A stretch of 64,000 bases of DNA from Bradyrhizobium niftali (GCF_004571025.1 NZ_SPQT01000012.1:153178-217177), one strand, 5' to 3'. Shown: positions 42,054 to 50,930, numbered from the stretch's first letter. Made by a program: numbers and translations. The notes: generated from the letters alone by a model not told the origin.

Positions 42054-42905
42054 ATGCGATCTGTCGTCGTCACCGGCGCGTCCACGGGCATTGGCTGGGC
42101 CATTGCTAAATTCCTGGTCGGGCGCGGCTATCGCGTGTTCGGCAGCGTGCGCAAGCAGGCCGACGCCGACCGGCTGCAGGGTGAGTTCGGCCAAAACTTC
42201 ACGCCGCTGCTGTTCGACGTCACCGACGAGGCCGCGGTGCTGGCCGCTGCGCGCCAGGTGCGCGAGGCGATGGGCGGCGAGACGCTGGCGGGTCTCGTCA
42301 ACAATGCCGGCGTTGCCGTCGCTGGCCCCGTGCTCGAAATGTCGGCGGATGATTTCCGCCGCCAGATGGACATCAACGTCATCGGCCCGGTGATCTCGAC
42401 GCAGGCGTTCGGACCGCTGCTTGGCGCAAATCCGTCGCTGAAGGGGCCGAAGGGGCGGATCGTGATGATCAGCTCGGTCGCAGGCAAGAACGGCAATCCG
42501 CTGTCGGCACCCTATTGCACCTCCAAGCATGCGATCGAGGGCCTGTCAGAAAGCCTGCGCCGCGAGCTGATGCTGTTCGGCATCGATGTCATCATCGTCG
42601 CCCCCGGCGCGGTGAAGACGCCGATCTGGAGCAAGGCCGAGCAGTTCGATATGTCGGTCTATCAGAACTCCCCCTATCTCCCGGCGCTCAACAAGGCCAT
42701 GGCGTTCATGATGAAGCTCGGTGAGACCGGGCTGCCGGCCGAGCGGATCGCCGAAGTCGTCTTCGAGGCGCTCACGGCTGCAAAGCCCAAGGTTCGCTAC
42801 CAGATCACGCCCGACCGAATGCGCCATTTGATCGGCCCCCTGCTGCCGAAACGGACGCTCGACCGCATTATCGCCAAGCGGCTCGGGCTACTGCCGCAGA
42901 GCTGA
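42054..42905 (+). CDS. SDR family oxidoreductase (283 aa)
   Basis: TGASTGIGWAIAKFL (residues 7-21), NNAGVAVAGP, a catalytic Ser in MISSVAGKNG and YCTSK as Tyr-x-x-x-Lys define a classical SDR. It has a longer C-terminus (QITPDRMRHLIGPLLPKRTLDRIIAKRLGL) like the retinol/steroid-dehydrogenase-like subgroup, and is probably membrane-associated through that tail. A strong GAGGGGGAAA precedes the ATG. The substrate is unknown, perhaps a lipid or steroid-type alcohol. It is convergent with the next gene, 9 bases apart. Confidence 0.92.
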   Translation: MRSVVVTGASTGIGWAIAKFLVGRGYRVFGSVRKQADADRLQGEFGQNFTPLLFDVTDEAAVLAAARQVREAMGGETLAGLVNNAGVAVAGPVLEMSADDFRRQMDINVIGPVISTQAFGPLLGANPSLKGPKGRIVMISSVAGKNGNPLSAPYCTSKHAIEGLSESLRRELMLFGIDVIIVAPGAVKTPIWSKAEQFDMSVYQNSPYLPALNKAMAFMMKLGETGLPAERIAEVVFEALTAAKPKVRYQITPDRMRHLIGPLLPKRTLDRIIAKRLGLLPQS

Positions 42906-42914
42906 ACCGGCCGC

Positions 42915-43535
42915 TCAGCCCGCCACGGCCGTCCGTCCGCGCGGATGGGCGGCCATCGCGATCAGCCGCAGCGCCATCACGGCGAGCAGGGGGACGAGGA
43001 ACGCGGCATAGAGCGGCATCGCCGGGATGCGCTTGCCGAACGACACCATGAACTGGAACCAGAGGTAGTAACCGCCCACAAGGTGCAGCGTGCGCCAGGC
43101 GCGCGGCCCGATCAGCGCGGCGGTGCGGTCGAAGGAGGTCGCGCTCATCGCGATGATGAAGGCATAGCCGATGCCGCCGAAGATGTAGGAGGCGGCCGAG
43201 GTCGCCTCCGCAAAGCCGGCCGGATCCATGTTGGCAAACGCGACGATCGCGACCGCGTGGATCGCGTGGGAGGCCGCGAAGCTCAAGCCCAGATAGCGGC
43301 GGTTGCGACGCTGCCAGCGCGTCCAGGGATTGGGCCAGAGCCGGGCGAGAGCCGCGGCGCTGAAGGCGAGGCAGAACAGCGTGAGCGAGCTGCGCGCCGT
43401 GAAGCGGATCACCATCCGCACGCCCTCAGCCTCGAATTGCCGCATCGAGGCGATCCACAGGCTGAGGACGACCAGGCTGAGGGTGAGGGCGGCCAGCAGC
43501 CGCCAGCCTTCGAGCCAGCCTTGACGTTGTGACAT
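42915..43535 (-). CDS. ferric-reductase-like transmembrane protein (206 aa)
   Basis: Six membrane helices. Paired histidines in SHAIHAVAI (about residues 87-95) and the His in RTLHLVGGYYLW (about 151) suit haem b ligation, as in MsrQ/ferric-reductase-like domains. It probably carries electrons across the membrane to an unknown acceptor. No MsrP-type partner gene is nearby. I chose the ATG at 43535, preceded by GGAGGAG; an ATG at 43550 is also in frame. It is divergent from the TetR gene, with two palindromic operator candidates between. Confidence 0.82.
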   Translation of the reverse strand: MSQRQGWLEGWRLLAALTLSLVVLSLWIASMRQFEAEGVRMVIRFTARSSLTLFCLAFSAAALARLWPNPWTRWQRRNRRYLGLSFAASHAIHAVAIVAFANMDPAGFAEATSAASYIFGGIGYAFIIAMSATSFDRTAALIGPRAWRTLHLVGGYYLWFQFMVSFGKRIPAMPLYAAFLVPLLAVMALRLIAMAAHPRGRTAVAG

Positions 43536-43551
43536 GGTGGTCTCCTCCATT

Positions 43552-43570
43552 ATGTAATCATCGATTACAT
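43552..43570. promoter_or_regulatory. TetR operator candidate 1 (perfect arms)
   Basis: ATGTAATC, three-base centre ATC, GATTACAT. A perfect 8-bp inverted repeat 17 bases upstream of the ferric-reductase-like gene start. Confidence 0.65.
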
Positions 43571-43595
43571 TTGGAGTCGACTTGTCCGTCAATGG

Positions 43596-43612
43596 TGTAA
43601 TCGCTGCTTACA
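43596..43612. promoter_or_regulatory. TetR operator candidate 2
   Basis: TGTAATCGCTGCTTACA has TGTAA/TTACA arms in a 17-base site resembling candidate 1. It lies 30 bases before the TetR start, consistent with autoregulation. Confidence 0.5.
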
Positions 43613-43641
43613 TTCACGTTCGGGTGATGCTAGAAGGCCGA

Positions 43642-44292
43642 ATGCCCGCCCGTCAGACCTCCAGGCCGCGCGCCCGCCAAACACCCAAAGCCCGGTCGTA
43701 CCACCACGGCGACCTCCGCCGCGTGCTGATCGATGCCGCACTGCAACTGGCGGCTGAAGGGGCCGAGGTCTCCGTGCGCGAGGCCGCGCGCCGGGCCGCG
43801 GTATCGCCGGGGGCGCCGTTCCGGCACTTCCCCAACCGCGATGCCCTGATGGCGGCGGTGGCCGGCGAGGCTCAGCGGCGCTTTCGTGCCGAGATCGAGG
43901 GGGCGATGGGCGAGGCTCCGGTCGCCGATCCGCTCGGCCGCTTCCGGGCCTTCGGCCTCGCCTATCTGCGCTGGGCCATGCGCAATCCCGCGCATTTCGA
44001 GATCATCTCGACGGGGCGCTATTTCGCCCATGGCAGCTCCGCGGAGCTGACGCGCGACAATGCCGAGCTGATTGCCCTGACGGAGCGAATACTGGCCGAG
44101 GCGGCGGAGCAGGGCCTGCTGCGGCCGGCCGACCTCAAGCGGATCCAGATCGCCGGCCGTGCGCTGGTCTACGGCTTTGCCCGGATGAATCTCGATGGCC
44201 ACTTTCCGCGCTGGGGCGTGGAGGAGGGTGAGATCGAGCGGATGGCGGAAGGGGTCATCGACCTGTTCATCGCGGGGATCGCCAAGCCCTAA
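43642..44292 (+). CDS. TetR/AcrR family regulator, WHG-domain type (216 aa)
   Basis: A basic N-terminal tail is followed by the helix-turn-helix (YHHGDLRRVLIDAALQLAAEGAEVSVREAARRAAVSPGAPFRHFPNRDALMAAVAGE, about residues 20-75). The C-terminal domain (LAYLRWAMRNPAHFEIIS onward) resembles TetR_C_13/WHG. I chose the ATG at 43642 with AGAAGG before it; ATG 43627 is also possible. It probably represses itself and the divergent ferric-reductase-like gene through the TGTAATC palindromes. Confidence 0.9.
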   Translation: MPARQTSRPRARQTPKARSYHHGDLRRVLIDAALQLAAEGAEVSVREAARRAAVSPGAPFRHFPNRDALMAAVAGEAQRRFRAEIEGAMGEAPVADPLGRFRAFGLAYLRWAMRNPAHFEIISTGRYFAHGSSAELTRDNAELIALTERILAEAAEQGLLRPADLKRIQIAGRALVYGFARMNLDGHFPRWGVEEGEIERMAEGVIDLFIAGIAKP

Positions 44293-44367
44293 GGTTGCTT
44301 GCCGCGCGACACATTCGCCCGCCGCTAAGATTAAGAAGGTTGGATCGCGTGCGCGCGTTGCCTGTCC

Positions 44368-44394
44368 TTGACTGTTCCGTTACAGTTTTATGAC
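44368..44394 (+). promoter_or_regulatory. promoter candidate of the sulfatase gene
   Basis: TTGACT (44368-44373), a 15-base spacer and TATGAC (44389-44394). The spacing is short. It argues against a translation start at the TTG in 44368. Confidence 0.4.
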
Positions 44395-44490
44395 ACGGTG
44401 CAGGCTTCCGGCTGCGCCGGATGCCCTAGCCGCCTTCGGGCCGGCCGGACGGCTAGGATCATCGCGCCGGACCAGCAGTTGCGTGTGTCG

Positions 44491-46203
44491 ATGGCGTCCG
44501 CGCCTAATCCAGGTCCTTCTGCCACGACTGCCGTGCTGGCGAGCGTCGCTGCGCTCGGCATCTGGCGGCTGCTCGCGGTCGCCGCGCCGCATCTCGCTGC
44601 GCTCGCGCTGATGTACGAGACCGAGACCGATTTCGGCTCGCGCCTCTCCTTCGCGCTCGCCTGGGGCATCCTCAACTTCTTCTGGATCACGCTGCTGCGC
44701 CGGCCGGCGCTGTCAGGCGCGCTGTCGCTGACCATGGTCGTCGTGCTGGTGCTGCTGTCGCGGCTGAAGCACGACGTCGTGCAGATGACGGTGAACTTCA
44801 TCGACCTGATGATGATCGACCGCGACACCGTCGCGTTCCTGTTCACAATCTTCCCGAATTTGCGCTGGTCGGTGATCCTGGCCGGTCTCGTCACGCTGCC
44901 GCTGATGTACGCGCTGTGGTGGCTCGATCCGTTCCGCATCCGCCGCCTGCCGGCGCTCGCCTGCAAGCTCGCTTGTCTTGCCGCGCTGGTCGGCTATTCG
45001 CTCTATCACCCGGATGAGGCCTGGCGCGGCTATTACGACGACGGCTATCTGTCGAAGTTCTTCCGCTCCGGCGTCAGCGCGGTGTCCGACTTCGCGCAGT
45101 ACGGCTTCATGGAATCGGCCGCCTCGACCAATGAGCGGCTCAACATGCCGCTGGTTGACGCCTGCCATCCCGCGGGCCGCCGGCCGAACATCATCATGAT
45201 CCATGATGAATCGAGCTTCGACATCCGCGCCGCGCAGGGCATCAAGGTGCCACAGGGTTATGGCAACCACTTCAAGTCGTGGGACGGCAAGCAGCGCACG
45301 TTTATGGCCGAGAGCAATGGCGGGCCGAGCTGGTTCACCGAATACAACGTGCTCGCCGGCCTCTCCTCGCGCTCGTTCGGGCGCTTCGCGTATTTCGTGA
45401 CGCGCATCGCGACAGGCCGCGTCGAGCGCGGCCTGCCGCTGGCGCTGCGCCGCTGCGGCTACGACACCCTGTCGCTCTATCCCGCCTATGGCGGCTTCAT
45501 GGGCGCGCGCAGCTTCCAGATGACGACCGGCGTCGAGCGCTTCCTCGATTCGAAGGATCTCGGCGCCAAGGACGTCGAACCGGATTCGTTCTTCTACGAC
45601 AAGGCACTCCGGCTGATGGGCGAGCGGACGCCGAACAAGCCGCTGTTCACCTTCGTCTATCTCGGCGCCAATCATTTCCCCTGGGAGACGCGCTTCCGTC
45701 CCGATTTGCTGCCGAACTGGCGCGCGCCCGGCAATGTGGCTTCCATCGACGAATATCTGCGCCGGCAGGCGATGAGCGCCGAGCAGTACAAGGCTTTCGT
45801 CGCCGGCCTCAAGAAGACCTTTCCCGGCGAGCCTTTCCTGATCGTGCGCTATGGCGATCACCAGCCCGAGTTTGCGCCGAACCTGCTCGAGCCCGGGCTC
45901 GACGAGGGCGCGCTCGGCAAGAAACTCGACGCCTACGATCCGCGTCTCTACGCGACCTACTACGCGATCGACGCCGTCAATTTCGAGCCGGTGAAGAGCG
46001 AGGCCGTGATGGACACGATCGACGGCGCGTATCTGCCGCTGGTGATCCAGGAAGCCGCCGGCATCCCGCTCGACCCGTCCTTCGCCGAGCAGAAAGACAT
46101 CATGCTCCGCTGCAAGGGTATCTTCTACGGTTGCAAGGACGGCGCCGAAGCGCGGCGCCTGAACCGGCTGCTGATCAATGCGGGGATGATTCGGGGGCTG
46201 TAG
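44491..46203 (+). CDS. membrane sulfatase / phosphoglycerol-transferase-like protein (570 aa)
   Basis: About five membrane helices in the first 170 residues are followed by an extracytoplasmic alkaline-phosphatase-superfamily (sulfatase) domain. That domain opens RRPNIIMIHDESSFD, contains FTFVYLGANHFPWE and a metal-binding YGDHQPEF near residue 455. The layout resembles LtaS, OpgB and MdoB proteins, which transfer phosphoglycerol or phosphoethanolamine to glycans or lipids. The substrate is unknown. The start is uncertain: the ATG at 44491 has no strong ribosome binding site, but further upstream starts would include a likely promoter. Confidence 0.85.
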   Translation: MASAPNPGPSATTAVLASVAALGIWRLLAVAAPHLAALALMYETETDFGSRLSFALAWGILNFFWITLLRRPALSGALSLTMVVVLVLLSRLKHDVVQMTVNFIDLMMIDRDTVAFLFTIFPNLRWSVILAGLVTLPLMYALWWLDPFRIRRLPALACKLACLAALVGYSLYHPDEAWRGYYDDGYLSKFFRSGVSAVSDFAQYGFMESAASTNERLNMPLVDACHPAGRRPNIIMIHDESSFDIRAAQGIKVPQGYGNHFKSWDGKQRTFMAESNGGPSWFTEYNVLAGLSSRSFGRFAYFVTRIATGRVERGLPLALRRCGYDTLSLYPAYGGFMGARSFQMTTGVERFLDSKDLGAKDVEPDSFFYDKALRLMGERTPNKPLFTFVYLGANHFPWETRFRPDLLPNWRAPGNVASIDEYLRRQAMSAEQYKAFVAGLKKTFPGEPFLIVRYGDHQPEFAPNLLEPGLDEGALGKKLDAYDPRLYATYYAIDAVNFEPVKSEAVMDTIDGAYLPLVIQEAAGIPLDPSFAEQKDIMLRCKGIFYGCKDGAEARRLNRLLINAGMIRGL

Positions 46204-46255
46204 CCTCACGCATTTTGCGAGGACGGTGCCTTGGTGCGTCGATGCCTCCCCAGAT

Positions 46256-46348
46256 CGTAGGGTGGGCAAAGCGAAGCGTGCCCACCATCCCGTTGCGCGT
46301 GTCGAGAGACGGTGGGCACGGCGCTTACGCGCCTTTGCCCACCCTACG
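46256..46348. repeat. palindromic repeat, CGTAGGGTGGGCAAAG family, copy 2
   Basis: A 93-base nearly perfect palindrome: CGTAGGGTGGGCAAAGCG and CGCCTTTGCCCACCCTACG at the ends, with CGTGCCCACC and GGTGGGCACG inside. It lies between the convergent sulfatase and ABC genes. Copies 1 and 3 are at 6054-6182 and 59804-59899. Confidence 0.85.
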
Positions 46349-46358
46349 AAATCCGGGT

Positions 46359-47918
46359 CTACGGTTTGCCAACCTTCTCCCACAGCCACTTCGCCACCAC
46401 ATCCGGCGACGAATTCGCATCGTTACCGGCCGCGCGCAAATTCGCCTCGCGCATGGTGGTGATGTCGATCTTCCCCAGTAACGGTTTCAGCGCCTCCTGC
46501 AACCGTGTGTCGCCTGCGCGTTTCGGTGCGAGCAGCAGAATCGCATCGTAGGGCGGGATCGCCTGCCTGGGATCATCGAGCGCAACGAGCTCGTATTTCG
46601 CGATCAGCCCGTCGCTGGTGTAGCCGGCGATGACATCGACCTCGCCGCTGGCGACCGCTGCATACATGAAGTCCGGCTGCATCTGGCGCTGGGCGCGGAA
46701 TTGAAGGCCGTAGGCCTTTTGCAGCGCCGCCCATTCGGGCCGCGAGAAGAACTCGTAGTCGCCGGCAATCGACAGCGTCGATGCGTGCGCGGCGAGATCG
46801 GCGATGGTGCGGATGCCAAGCGCCTCGGCGCGCTTTTTCGGGATCACCAGCGCATAGGCATTCTCGAAGCCGAGCTCGCCCAGCAGGGTGATGTTCTCCT
46901 TCGCGAGTGCTGTCTTCAGCTCCGCGATCAGCTCGGCGCGCGGCTTGATGTCGGTGCGATGCAGCTGGTTGGCCCAGAGCGTGCCGGAATAGTCGATGTA
47001 GAGATCGATGTCGCCGGCCTTCAGCGCCCCGAAGATCACGCTCGAGCCGAGGCCCGAGCGCGCCGTGGCCGACAGGCCGGCCGCCTGGAGGCGATCCCTG
47101 AGCAGGGCCGACAGCACATATTGCTCGGCGAAGGTCTTGGCGCCGACGACATAGCCCTGCGACGAGCGGCCCATCGTCGGCACCAGCGTCGCGGCGACCA
47201 GTGCCGCGATCCCGACCGCGCCGAGCCCGGTGCGCAGGCGGCTGCGGCGCCGCAGGCCGCCCTCGATCAGGCCGAGCAGCTGATCGACCGCGAGCGCCAG
47301 CAGGGCGGAGGCAAGACAGCCGAACAGCACGAACACCCAGTTCTGGGTCTGGAGCCCCGCAAAGATGTAGTTGCCGAGGCTGGTCTGCCCGATCGGGGTC
47401 GAGAGCGTCGCGGTGCCGATCACCCAGACCGCGGCGGTGCGGATGCCCGCCATGATCACCGGCAGCGCCAGCGGCAGCTCGACCAGGACCAGCGACTGCC
47501 GTGCGGTCATGCCGACGCCCTCAGCGGCTTCGATCAGCGCCGGGTCGATGCCGTTCAGCCCGGTGATGCCGTTGCGCAGCACCGGCAGCATCGAATACAG
47601 CGCCAGCGCCAGCATCGCCGGCAGGAAGCCGAACGCCGAGAAGGAGATTCCGAACCAGGCGAGCGTCAGGGCCGCCGCCGCCAGCAACAACGGATAGAAC
47701 AGCGCGAGCAGCGCCAGTCCGGGCACGGTCTGCACGATGCTGGCGAGCGCGAGCAGGATGCCGCGCGGCGCCGGGCGGTTGCGCGTCAGGATCGCCAGCG
47801 GCAGGCTGACGGCGAGGCCGAGCGCCAGCGCGGCCAAGCTCACCCGCACGTGGTTGCCGAGATAGTCGGGAAGATGCGACAGCGCGTCGCTCCAGCGCGG
47901 ATCGGAGAAGAGGCTCAT
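46359..47918 (-). CDS. osmoprotectant-type ABC permease fused to substrate-binding domain (519 aa)
   Basis: Residues about 1-215 are an ABC permease (five to six helices with the EAA-like loop EAAEGVGMTARQSLVLVELPLALPVIMAGI). After a further helix, residues about 245-519 are an OpuAC-type glycine-betaine/choline-binding domain (VGAKTFAEQYVLSALLRDRL, DLYIDYSGTLWANQL, VIAGYTSDGLIAKYEL). The binding domain is thus tethered to the outer face of the membrane. The ligand could be choline, betaine or another quaternary amine. It overlaps the ATPase gene by ATGA. Confidence 0.9.
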   Translation of the reverse strand: MSLFSDPRWSDALSHLPDYLGNHVRVSLAALALGLAVSLPLAILTRNRPAPRGILLALASIVQTVPGLALLALFYPLLLAAAALTLAWFGISFSAFGFLPAMLALALYSMLPVLRNGITGLNGIDPALIEAAEGVGMTARQSLVLVELPLALPVIMAGIRTAAVWVIGTATLSTPIGQTSLGNYIFAGLQTQNWVFVLFGCLASALLALAVDQLLGLIEGGLRRRSRLRTGLGAVGIAALVAATLVPTMGRSSQGYVVGAKTFAEQYVLSALLRDRLQAAGLSATARSGLGSSVIFGALKAGDIDLYIDYSGTLWANQLHRTDIKPRAELIAELKTALAKENITLLGELGFENAYALVIPKKRAEALGIRTIADLAAHASTLSIAGDYEFFSRPEWAALQKAYGLQFRAQRQMQPDFMYAAVASGEVDVIAGYTSDGLIAKYELVALDDPRQAIPPYDAILLLAPKRAGDTRLQEALKPLLGKIDITTMREANLRAAGNDANSSPDVVAKWLWEKVGKP

Positions 47919-48697
47919 GCCGCACCGCTCTGTGACAGCAGCGCGTTCAGCCGTTCGACCTGACGGCGCGGTGTGCGCAGCAGCTCCAGCACATAGGCGT
48001 CGGTGCTGTTCGAGAGCTCCGCGGGCGTGCCCTGCGCGAGCAGCTTGCCGCTGTGCATCACCGCGATGCGGTCGGCGAGCAGGATCGCCTCAGTCATGTC
48101 ATGCGTGATCATGACGGTGGTCAGGCCGAGCTTGCGATGCAGCGAACGATAGTCGTCACCGAGCGCATCGCGGGTGAGGGGATCGAGCGCGCCGAACGGC
48201 TCGTCCATCAGCACGATGCGGGGTTTTGCCGCGAGCGCCCGCGCCACGCCGACGCGCTGGCGCTGGCCGCCGGAGAGCGCCTCGGGCAACCGGTCGCGAT
48301 GCGCGGCGCGGTCGAGCTGCACGAGCTCCAGCAGCTCGTCGACGCGTGCCGCGATTGCCGCTCCCGGCTCGCCCAGCAGCCTTGGCGTGATCCCGACATT
48401 GTCGGCGACGCTCAAGTGCGGGAACAGCCCGCCGCTCTGGAAGACGTAGCCGATCCGGCGCCGCAGCGCGACCGGATCGACGTTTTGCACGTCCTCGCCC
48501 TCGACCGTGATGGTGCCGCCATCCGCCTCGATCAGCCGGTTGGCGAGCCGCAGCAGCGTGGTCTTGCCCGAGCCCGAGCCGCCGACGATGGCCACAAACT
48601 CGCCCTCGGCGATGTCGAGCGACACATCGTCCACGGCCCTGAGGGAGCCGAAGCTCTTGGTGACGTGTGCATAGCCAATCATCGGCCGGGACGGCAT
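47915..48697 (-). CDS. osmoprotectant-type ABC transporter ATP-binding protein (260 aa)
   Basis: Walker A GGSGSGKTT (about residues 39-47), Q-loop in VFQSGGLFPHLS, signature LSGGQRQRVGVARAL, Walker B RIVLMDEPFGALDPLTR and the switch His in THDMTEA. It is close to OpuBA/ProV-type ATPases but without CBS domains. Its stop overlaps the start of the permease-binding-protein fusion, so the two genes make a complete importer. Confidence 0.94.
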   Translation of the reverse strand: MPSRPMIGYAHVTKSFGSLRAVDDVSLDIAEGEFVAIVGGSGSGKTTLLRLANRLIEADGGTITVEGEDVQNVDPVALRRRIGYVFQSGGLFPHLSVADNVGITPRLLGEPGAAIAARVDELLELVQLDRAAHRDRLPEALSGGQRQRVGVARALAAKPRIVLMDEPFGALDPLTRDALGDDYRSLHRKLGLTTVMITHDMTEAILLADRIAVMHSGKLLAQGTPAELSNSTDAYVLELLRTPRRQVERLNALLSQSGAA

Positions 48698-48829
48698 CGG
48701 GCGGGCTCACTTCGCTGACCCGCCCATGGAGGGAGGGGATGACAAGACCTATGCGTAGCACGCTTGGCGGGTTGATTGAACTTGGCCGCGCGAGCGGTTA
48801 AGGCATCGGACCAAATTCGGAGGGAACAC

Positions 48830-49648
48830 ATGACAACGCCCACGGCAGTGGCGCTGGAAGATGCCAAGGTCGCGTTCCGGCTGGGGGACGGCCGGGTCTA
48901 TACGGCGGTGGAGAAGGCGCATCTTGCGGTCGCGCAGGGCGAGTTCGTCGCCATCGTCGGCCCGACCGGGTGCGGGAAATCGACGCTGCTCAACATCGCA
49001 GCCGGCCTGCTGAGGCCTGCCGCCGGAAGCGTCAAGATCTTCGACCGGCCACTCGCGGGGTTGAACCGGGATGCCGGCTATCTGTTCCAGGCCGACGCGC
49101 TGTTCCCCTGGAAGACCGCGCTCGACAACGTCTCGATCGGGCTCGAGATCAAGGGCACGCCGCGGGCCGAGGCGCTGCCGCGGGCGCAGAAATGGCTGAC
49201 CTCGGTCGGCCTCGGCGCCTTCGCCAATCGCTATCCGCACATGCTCTCGGGCGGCCAGCGCAAGCGCGTGGCGCTGGCGCAGGTCCTGATCCGCGATCCC
49301 AAGATCCTGCTGATGGACGAGCCGTTCGGGCCGCTCGATGCCCAGACCCGCCAGGTGATGGGCAATCTGCTGCTCGATCTCTGGAACGCCGACCGCAAGG
49401 CCGTGCTGTTCGTGACCCATGACCTCGAAGAGGCGATCGCGCTCGCCGACCGCGTCGTGATCATGTCGGCGGGGCCGTCCTCGCGCATCATCGGCGACTG
49501 GCGGGTGAGCTTGCCGCGCCCGCGCGACATCTTCGAGGTGCGGCTGGACAAGGAGTTCCATGCGCTCCACCGCGAGATCTGGAGTGTGCTCAAAGACGAG
49601 GTGATGAAGGGCTACGCGCAGTCCACCCAAGCGGCGGAGGCGGTCTGA
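48830..49648 (+). CDS. ABC transporter ATP-binding protein, nitrate/sulfonate/taurine type (272 aa)
   Basis: Walker A GPTGCGKST (about residues 44-52), Q-loop YLFQADALFPWKTAL, signature LSGGQRKRVALAQVL, Walker B ILLMDEPFGPLDAQTR and switch His in VTHDLEEAIALADRV. This is the TauB/SsuB class. GGAGGGA precedes the ATG at 48830. Its stop overlaps the permease start (TGATG). The binding protein for the system is probably the gene at 51070. Confidence 0.94.
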   Translation: MTTPTAVALEDAKVAFRLGDGRVYTAVEKAHLAVAQGEFVAIVGPTGCGKSTLLNIAAGLLRPAAGSVKIFDRPLAGLNRDAGYLFQADALFPWKTALDNVSIGLEIKGTPRAEALPRAQKWLTSVGLGAFANRYPHMLSGGQRKRVALAQVLIRDPKILLMDEPFGPLDAQTRQVMGNLLLDLWNADRKAVLFVTHDLEEAIALADRVVIMSAGPSSRIIGDWRVSLPRPRDIFEVRLDKEFHALHREIWSVLKDEVMKGYAQSTQAAEAV

Positions 49649-50433
49649 TGTCGCGCCCGACACTGCTTGCGCTGCAAGTCCTGGTCGCAGTGGTCTGCAT
49701 TGTGCTGTGGCAGGTGCTGTCGACCGTCCCCGTGTTCGGCAAGATCCTGCTGCCACCCTTCTTCTTCTCCAACCCGTTCGACGTGTTCAGCCAGATCGTG
49801 AAGTGGTTCGCCTCCGGCGTGATCTGGAAGCATCTCGGCATCACGCTCGCGGAATCGATCCTCGCCTTCGTGATCGGATCGCTCGGCGGCGTCCTGGTCG
49901 GCTTCTGGTTCGCACGCCAGCCCCTGGTCGCCGCGGTGTTCGACCCTTACGTGAAAATGGTCAACGCCCTGCCGCGCGTGGTGCTGGCGCCGATCTTCGC
50001 GCTGTGGCTCGGCCTCGGCATCTGGTCCAAGGTCGCGCTCGGCGTGACGCTGGTGTTCTTCATCGTGTTCTTCAACGTCTATCAGGGCGTCAAGGAGGTC
50101 AGCCGCACCGTGCTCGACAATGGCCGCATGCTCGGCATGAGCGAGCGGCAGTTGATGCAGCACGTCTATTGGCCGTCGGCGCTGTCCTGGATGTTCTCCT
50201 CGCTGCACACCTCGGTCGGCTTCGCCGTGGTCGGCGCCGTCGTCGGCGAGTATCTGGGATCGGCGGCCGGCCTCGGCTATCTGATCCAGCAGGCCGAAGG
50301 CGTGTTCGACGTCGCCGGCGTGTTCGCCGGCATGTTCGTGCTGTCGGCCTTCGTCATCCTGATCGATTATGGGGTGACACTGGTCGAGCGGCGGCTGTTG
50401 GTGTGGCGGCCGACCGTGGACGGGCGCGGCTAG
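49648..50433 (+). CDS. ABC transporter permease, nitrate/sulfonate/taurine type (261 aa)
   Basis: Six membrane helices with the EAA-loop region NGRMLGMSERQLMQHVYWPSALSWMFSSLHTSVGFAVVGAVVGEYLGS, as in SsuC/TauC permeases. It is translationally coupled to the ATPase. The transported substrate is not clear from the sequence. Confidence 0.92.
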   Translation: MSRPTLLALQVLVAVVCIVLWQVLSTVPVFGKILLPPFFFSNPFDVFSQIVKWFASGVIWKHLGITLAESILAFVIGSLGGVLVGFWFARQPLVAAVFDPYVKMVNALPRVVLAPIFALWLGLGIWSKVALGVTLVFFIVFFNVYQGVKEVSRTVLDNGRMLGMSERQLMQHVYWPSALSWMFSSLHTSVGFAVVGAVVGEYLGSAAGLGYLIQQAEGVFDVAGVFAGMFVLSAFVILIDYGVTLVERRLLVWRPTVDGRG

Positions 50434-50440
50434 CCGAAAG

Positions 50441-50466
50441 GGGGCCCGCGCGACGGCGCGAGCCCC
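50441..50466. terminator. hairpin between convergent permease and cupin genes
   Basis: GGGGCCCGCGC and GCGCGAGCCCC form a 10-bp stem with one mismatch around loop GACG, without a T run. It probably serves both converging genes. Confidence 0.5.
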
Positions 50467-50480
50467 GACAGCGTGAAAGC

Positions 50481-50930
50481 TCAGTCCAACAGCTTGGTAT
50501 CGTCGGGCGCCTGCGGCGGCGTCTTGATCGCGATCGCCTTGACCTGGCCGCTGATCGGCTTGGTGCCGCCATGCGGCGTGCCCTTGGGGATGATGACGAG
50601 GTCGCCGGGCTTCACCGTGACCTCCTTGTCGCCGAGCCAGATCGTCCCGGTCCCGTCCAGGATATACTGGATCTCGTTGGTGTTGGGATGCAGGTGCTTG
50701 GGCACATTGCCGACCTGAATCGAGATGGTGGCGCCGTCGGCGCTTGCAAACATTTTTGAGCGATAGCCGACATTGTTGGCGGGCCCGAGGGCGTCGCCTT
50801 CCATCTCGCCGGTGTGGATGATCTGCGCGGTGATGTTCTCGGCGGCCAGCGCCGGCCGGAGCAACTGGTTGGCGCCGCATCCGGCGGCAAAGGCGGCGGC
50901 GATCGACAGTCCGGCAGCAAGGCGATTCAT
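50481..50930 (-). CDS. exported cupin-domain protein, possible lipoprotein (149 aa)
   Basis: A hydrophobic N-terminus ends FAAGC (Cys18), which looks like a lipoprotein box. A single cupin barrel follows: KHLHPNTNEIQYILDGTGTIWLGDKEVTVKPGD (first cupin motif with His, His and Glu) and IIPKGTPHGG (second motif with His). Metal-binding is likely; enzymatic activity is unknown. It lies on the opposite strand between the permease gene and the binding-protein gene of what looks like one ABC system, so it splits that operon. Confidence 0.85.
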   Translation of the reverse strand: MNRLAAGLSIAAAFAAGCGANQLLRPALAAENITAQIIHTGEMEGDALGPANNVGYRSKMFASADGATISIQVGNVPKHLHPNTNEIQYILDGTGTIWLGDKEVTVKPGDLVIIPKGTPHGGTKPISGQVKAIAIKTPPQAPDDTKLLD

